Part shown: one piece after another, positions 63,180-64,000 of the stretch
Layout of the letters: each line of letters starts with the position of its first letter
How positions within the stretch are numbered: position 1 is the stretch's first letter
Assembly: GCF_029024965.1 (NCBI RefSeq)
Contig: NZ_CP118982.1
Location: 434,001-498,000, forward strand
Origin: Staphylococcus equorum
Lineage (GTDB): Bacteria > Bacillota > Bacilli > Staphylococcales > Staphylococcaceae
Reading direction: 5' to 3'
DNA length: 64,000 nt
The notes under the pieces: generated by a model
Database searches by the model: none
What the model saw: the letters and a program-made list of their open reading frames with translations, nothing else
What the model was told of the DNA's origin: nothing
Position numbers and translations under genes: made by a program

Positions 63180-64000
63180 ATGGAAGAGAACTTAAAAGGT
63201 TTATATGCAGCGTTGTTAGTACCGTTTGATGAACAAGGTCAAGTGAAAGAAGAAGGATTAAAACAGATTGCTAAAAATGCAATTGAAACAGAAGGTTTAG
63301 ACGGATTATATGTAAATGGTAGTTCTGGAGAAAACTTTTTAATAAATAAAGAACAGAAAAAACAAATCTTCAAACTTGCTAAAGAAGCAGTAAATGATGA
63401 CGTGAAGATGATTGCACAAGTCGGTTCTTTAGATTTAAATGAAGCGATTGAATTGGGGAAATATGCTACAGAATTGGGCTATGATGCAATTTCAGCAGTT
63501 ACGCCATTTTACTATCCTTTCTCATTTGAAGAAATTAAGGATTATTATTTTGAATTAATTGAAGCAACTCAAAACAATCTCATTATATATGCTATTCCTG
63601 ATTTAACAGGTGTGAATATATCAATAGAGCAATTTGGCGAACTTTTTGAACATGAAAAAGTAATCGGTGTGAAATACACTGCACCAAACTTCTTCTTGCT
63701 CGAGCGTATACGTAAAGCATATCCAAACAAATTAATTCTTTCTGGCTTTGATGAAATGTTAGTCCAAGCTGCAATATCTGGGGTAGATGGCGCAATTGGC
63801 TCAACTTATAATGTGAATGGTAAGCGCGCTAGACAAATTTTTGAAAAAGCTCAAAATGGTGAAATTGATGAAGCTTATCAAATTCAACACGATACAAATG
63901 ACATTATTGAAAATGTATTATCCATGGGTATCTATTCAACATTAAAAGAAATTCTAGCAACGCGTGGTATTGATGGTGGCCAACCTAAGCGCCCATTCAA
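63180..64000 (+). CDS. nanA: N-acetylneuraminate lyase (3' end outside window)
   Basis: This aldolase splits sialic acid into ManNAc and pyruvate, the first step of the nan pathway. 273 codons are present of about 293. It has the DHDPS-family motif [14 protein letters not shown] (42-55), Tyr137 in [10 protein letters not shown] and the Schiff-base Lys165 in [14 protein letters not shown] 63180 follows GGAGGG by eight bases. The spacer with nanK carries two palindromes and a cre box. Confidence 0.94.
   Translation, partial: MEENLKGLYAALLVPFDEQGQVKEEGLKQIAKNAIETEGLDGLYVNGSSGENFLINKEQKKQIFKLAKEAVNDDVKMIAQVGSLDLNEAIELGKYATELGYDAISAVTPFYYPFSFEEIKDYYFELIEATQNNLIIYAIPDLTGVNISIEQFGELFEHEKVIGVKYTAPNFFLLERIRKAYPNKLILSGFDEMLVQAAISGVDGAIGSTYNVNGKRARQIFEKAQNGEIDEAYQIQHDTNDIIENVLSMGIYSTLKEILATRGIDGGQPKRPF

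Noticed and set aside
1..64000. CRISPR array, prophage or conjugative element
   Set aside because: No regularly spaced repeats, integrase, capsid or relaxase genes; the only mobile trace is the IS1272-like fragment.

Overview
The window is AT-rich Staphylococcus chromosome. Nearly every gene with a recognisable family has a close staphylococcal counterpart as I remember those sequences: rocA, farRE, norB, mvaS/mvaA, drp35, cidRABC, ptsG, tarIJLS, srtA and nanEKRA. The chromosomal poly-gamma-glutamate capsule operon and the clustered thiolase-mvaA pair point to a coagulase-negative species. The saprophyticus/xylosus/cohnii group is a reasonable guess but is not proven by this sequence. The first gene (BCCT transporter) and the last (nanA) are cut by the window ends.

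Layout. 1-5.4 kb: partial betaine-type transporter, a small membrane protein, an acyltransferase, proline catabolism (rocA, behind a perfect CcpA cre box) and the TetR regulator farR. 5.5-16.6 kb: RND lipid/fatty-acid pump farE, a large AraC regulator with a GH39-like tail, the efflux pump norB, an M20 amidohydrolase, a GIY-YIG protein, an esterase, an internally deleted NorB-like pump, a YrhK protein and a DNA-repair methyltransferase. 16.8-25.4 kb: a second BCCT transporter, the upper mevalonate pathway (mvaS diverging from thiolase-mvaA), drp35 lactonase and an NhaC antiporter. 25.8-32.7 kb: cidR and the cidABC death/acetate operon with a cre-like box, then a cadmium resistance pair cadCA with its own promoter. 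33-41.7 kb: a YfcC transporter, ptsG behind a GlcT-type antiterminator, a run of small metabolic genes, an IS1272-like remnant and an alpha/beta hydrolase. 42-48.6 kb: an M20 peptidase, a one-pass membrane protein, and the capsule operon capBCA-capE-capD including an easily missed 52-codon capE. 49-54.4 kb: ribitol-phosphate wall teichoic acid genes tarIJLS. 54.5-64 kb: a second AraC/GH39-like regulator, a decayed stretch, a HAD hydrolase, sortase A and the sialic acid genes nanE, nanR, nanK and nanA.

How it fits together. Much of the window concerns the cell surface (capsule, teichoic acid, sortase, undecaprenyl precursors through mevalonate) and carbon overflow or stress handling (ptsG, cid, nan, rocA, betaine uptake, fatty-acid efflux). 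Carbon control is visible in the DNA: cre boxes lie before rocA, cidA and nanA, and a RAT/terminator precedes ptsG.

The most unusual structure is a dispersed non-coding module present three times. Each copy abuts the 3' arm of a gene's terminator hairpin, in the same orientation. Other items worth a look are paired palindromes flanking the nan genes, a cloverleaf-like terminator between srtA and nanE, an in-frame 300-residue deletion in a pump gene, and AraC regulators whose tails look like catalytically dead glycosidases. I saw no CRISPR array, prophage, tRNA or rRNA.
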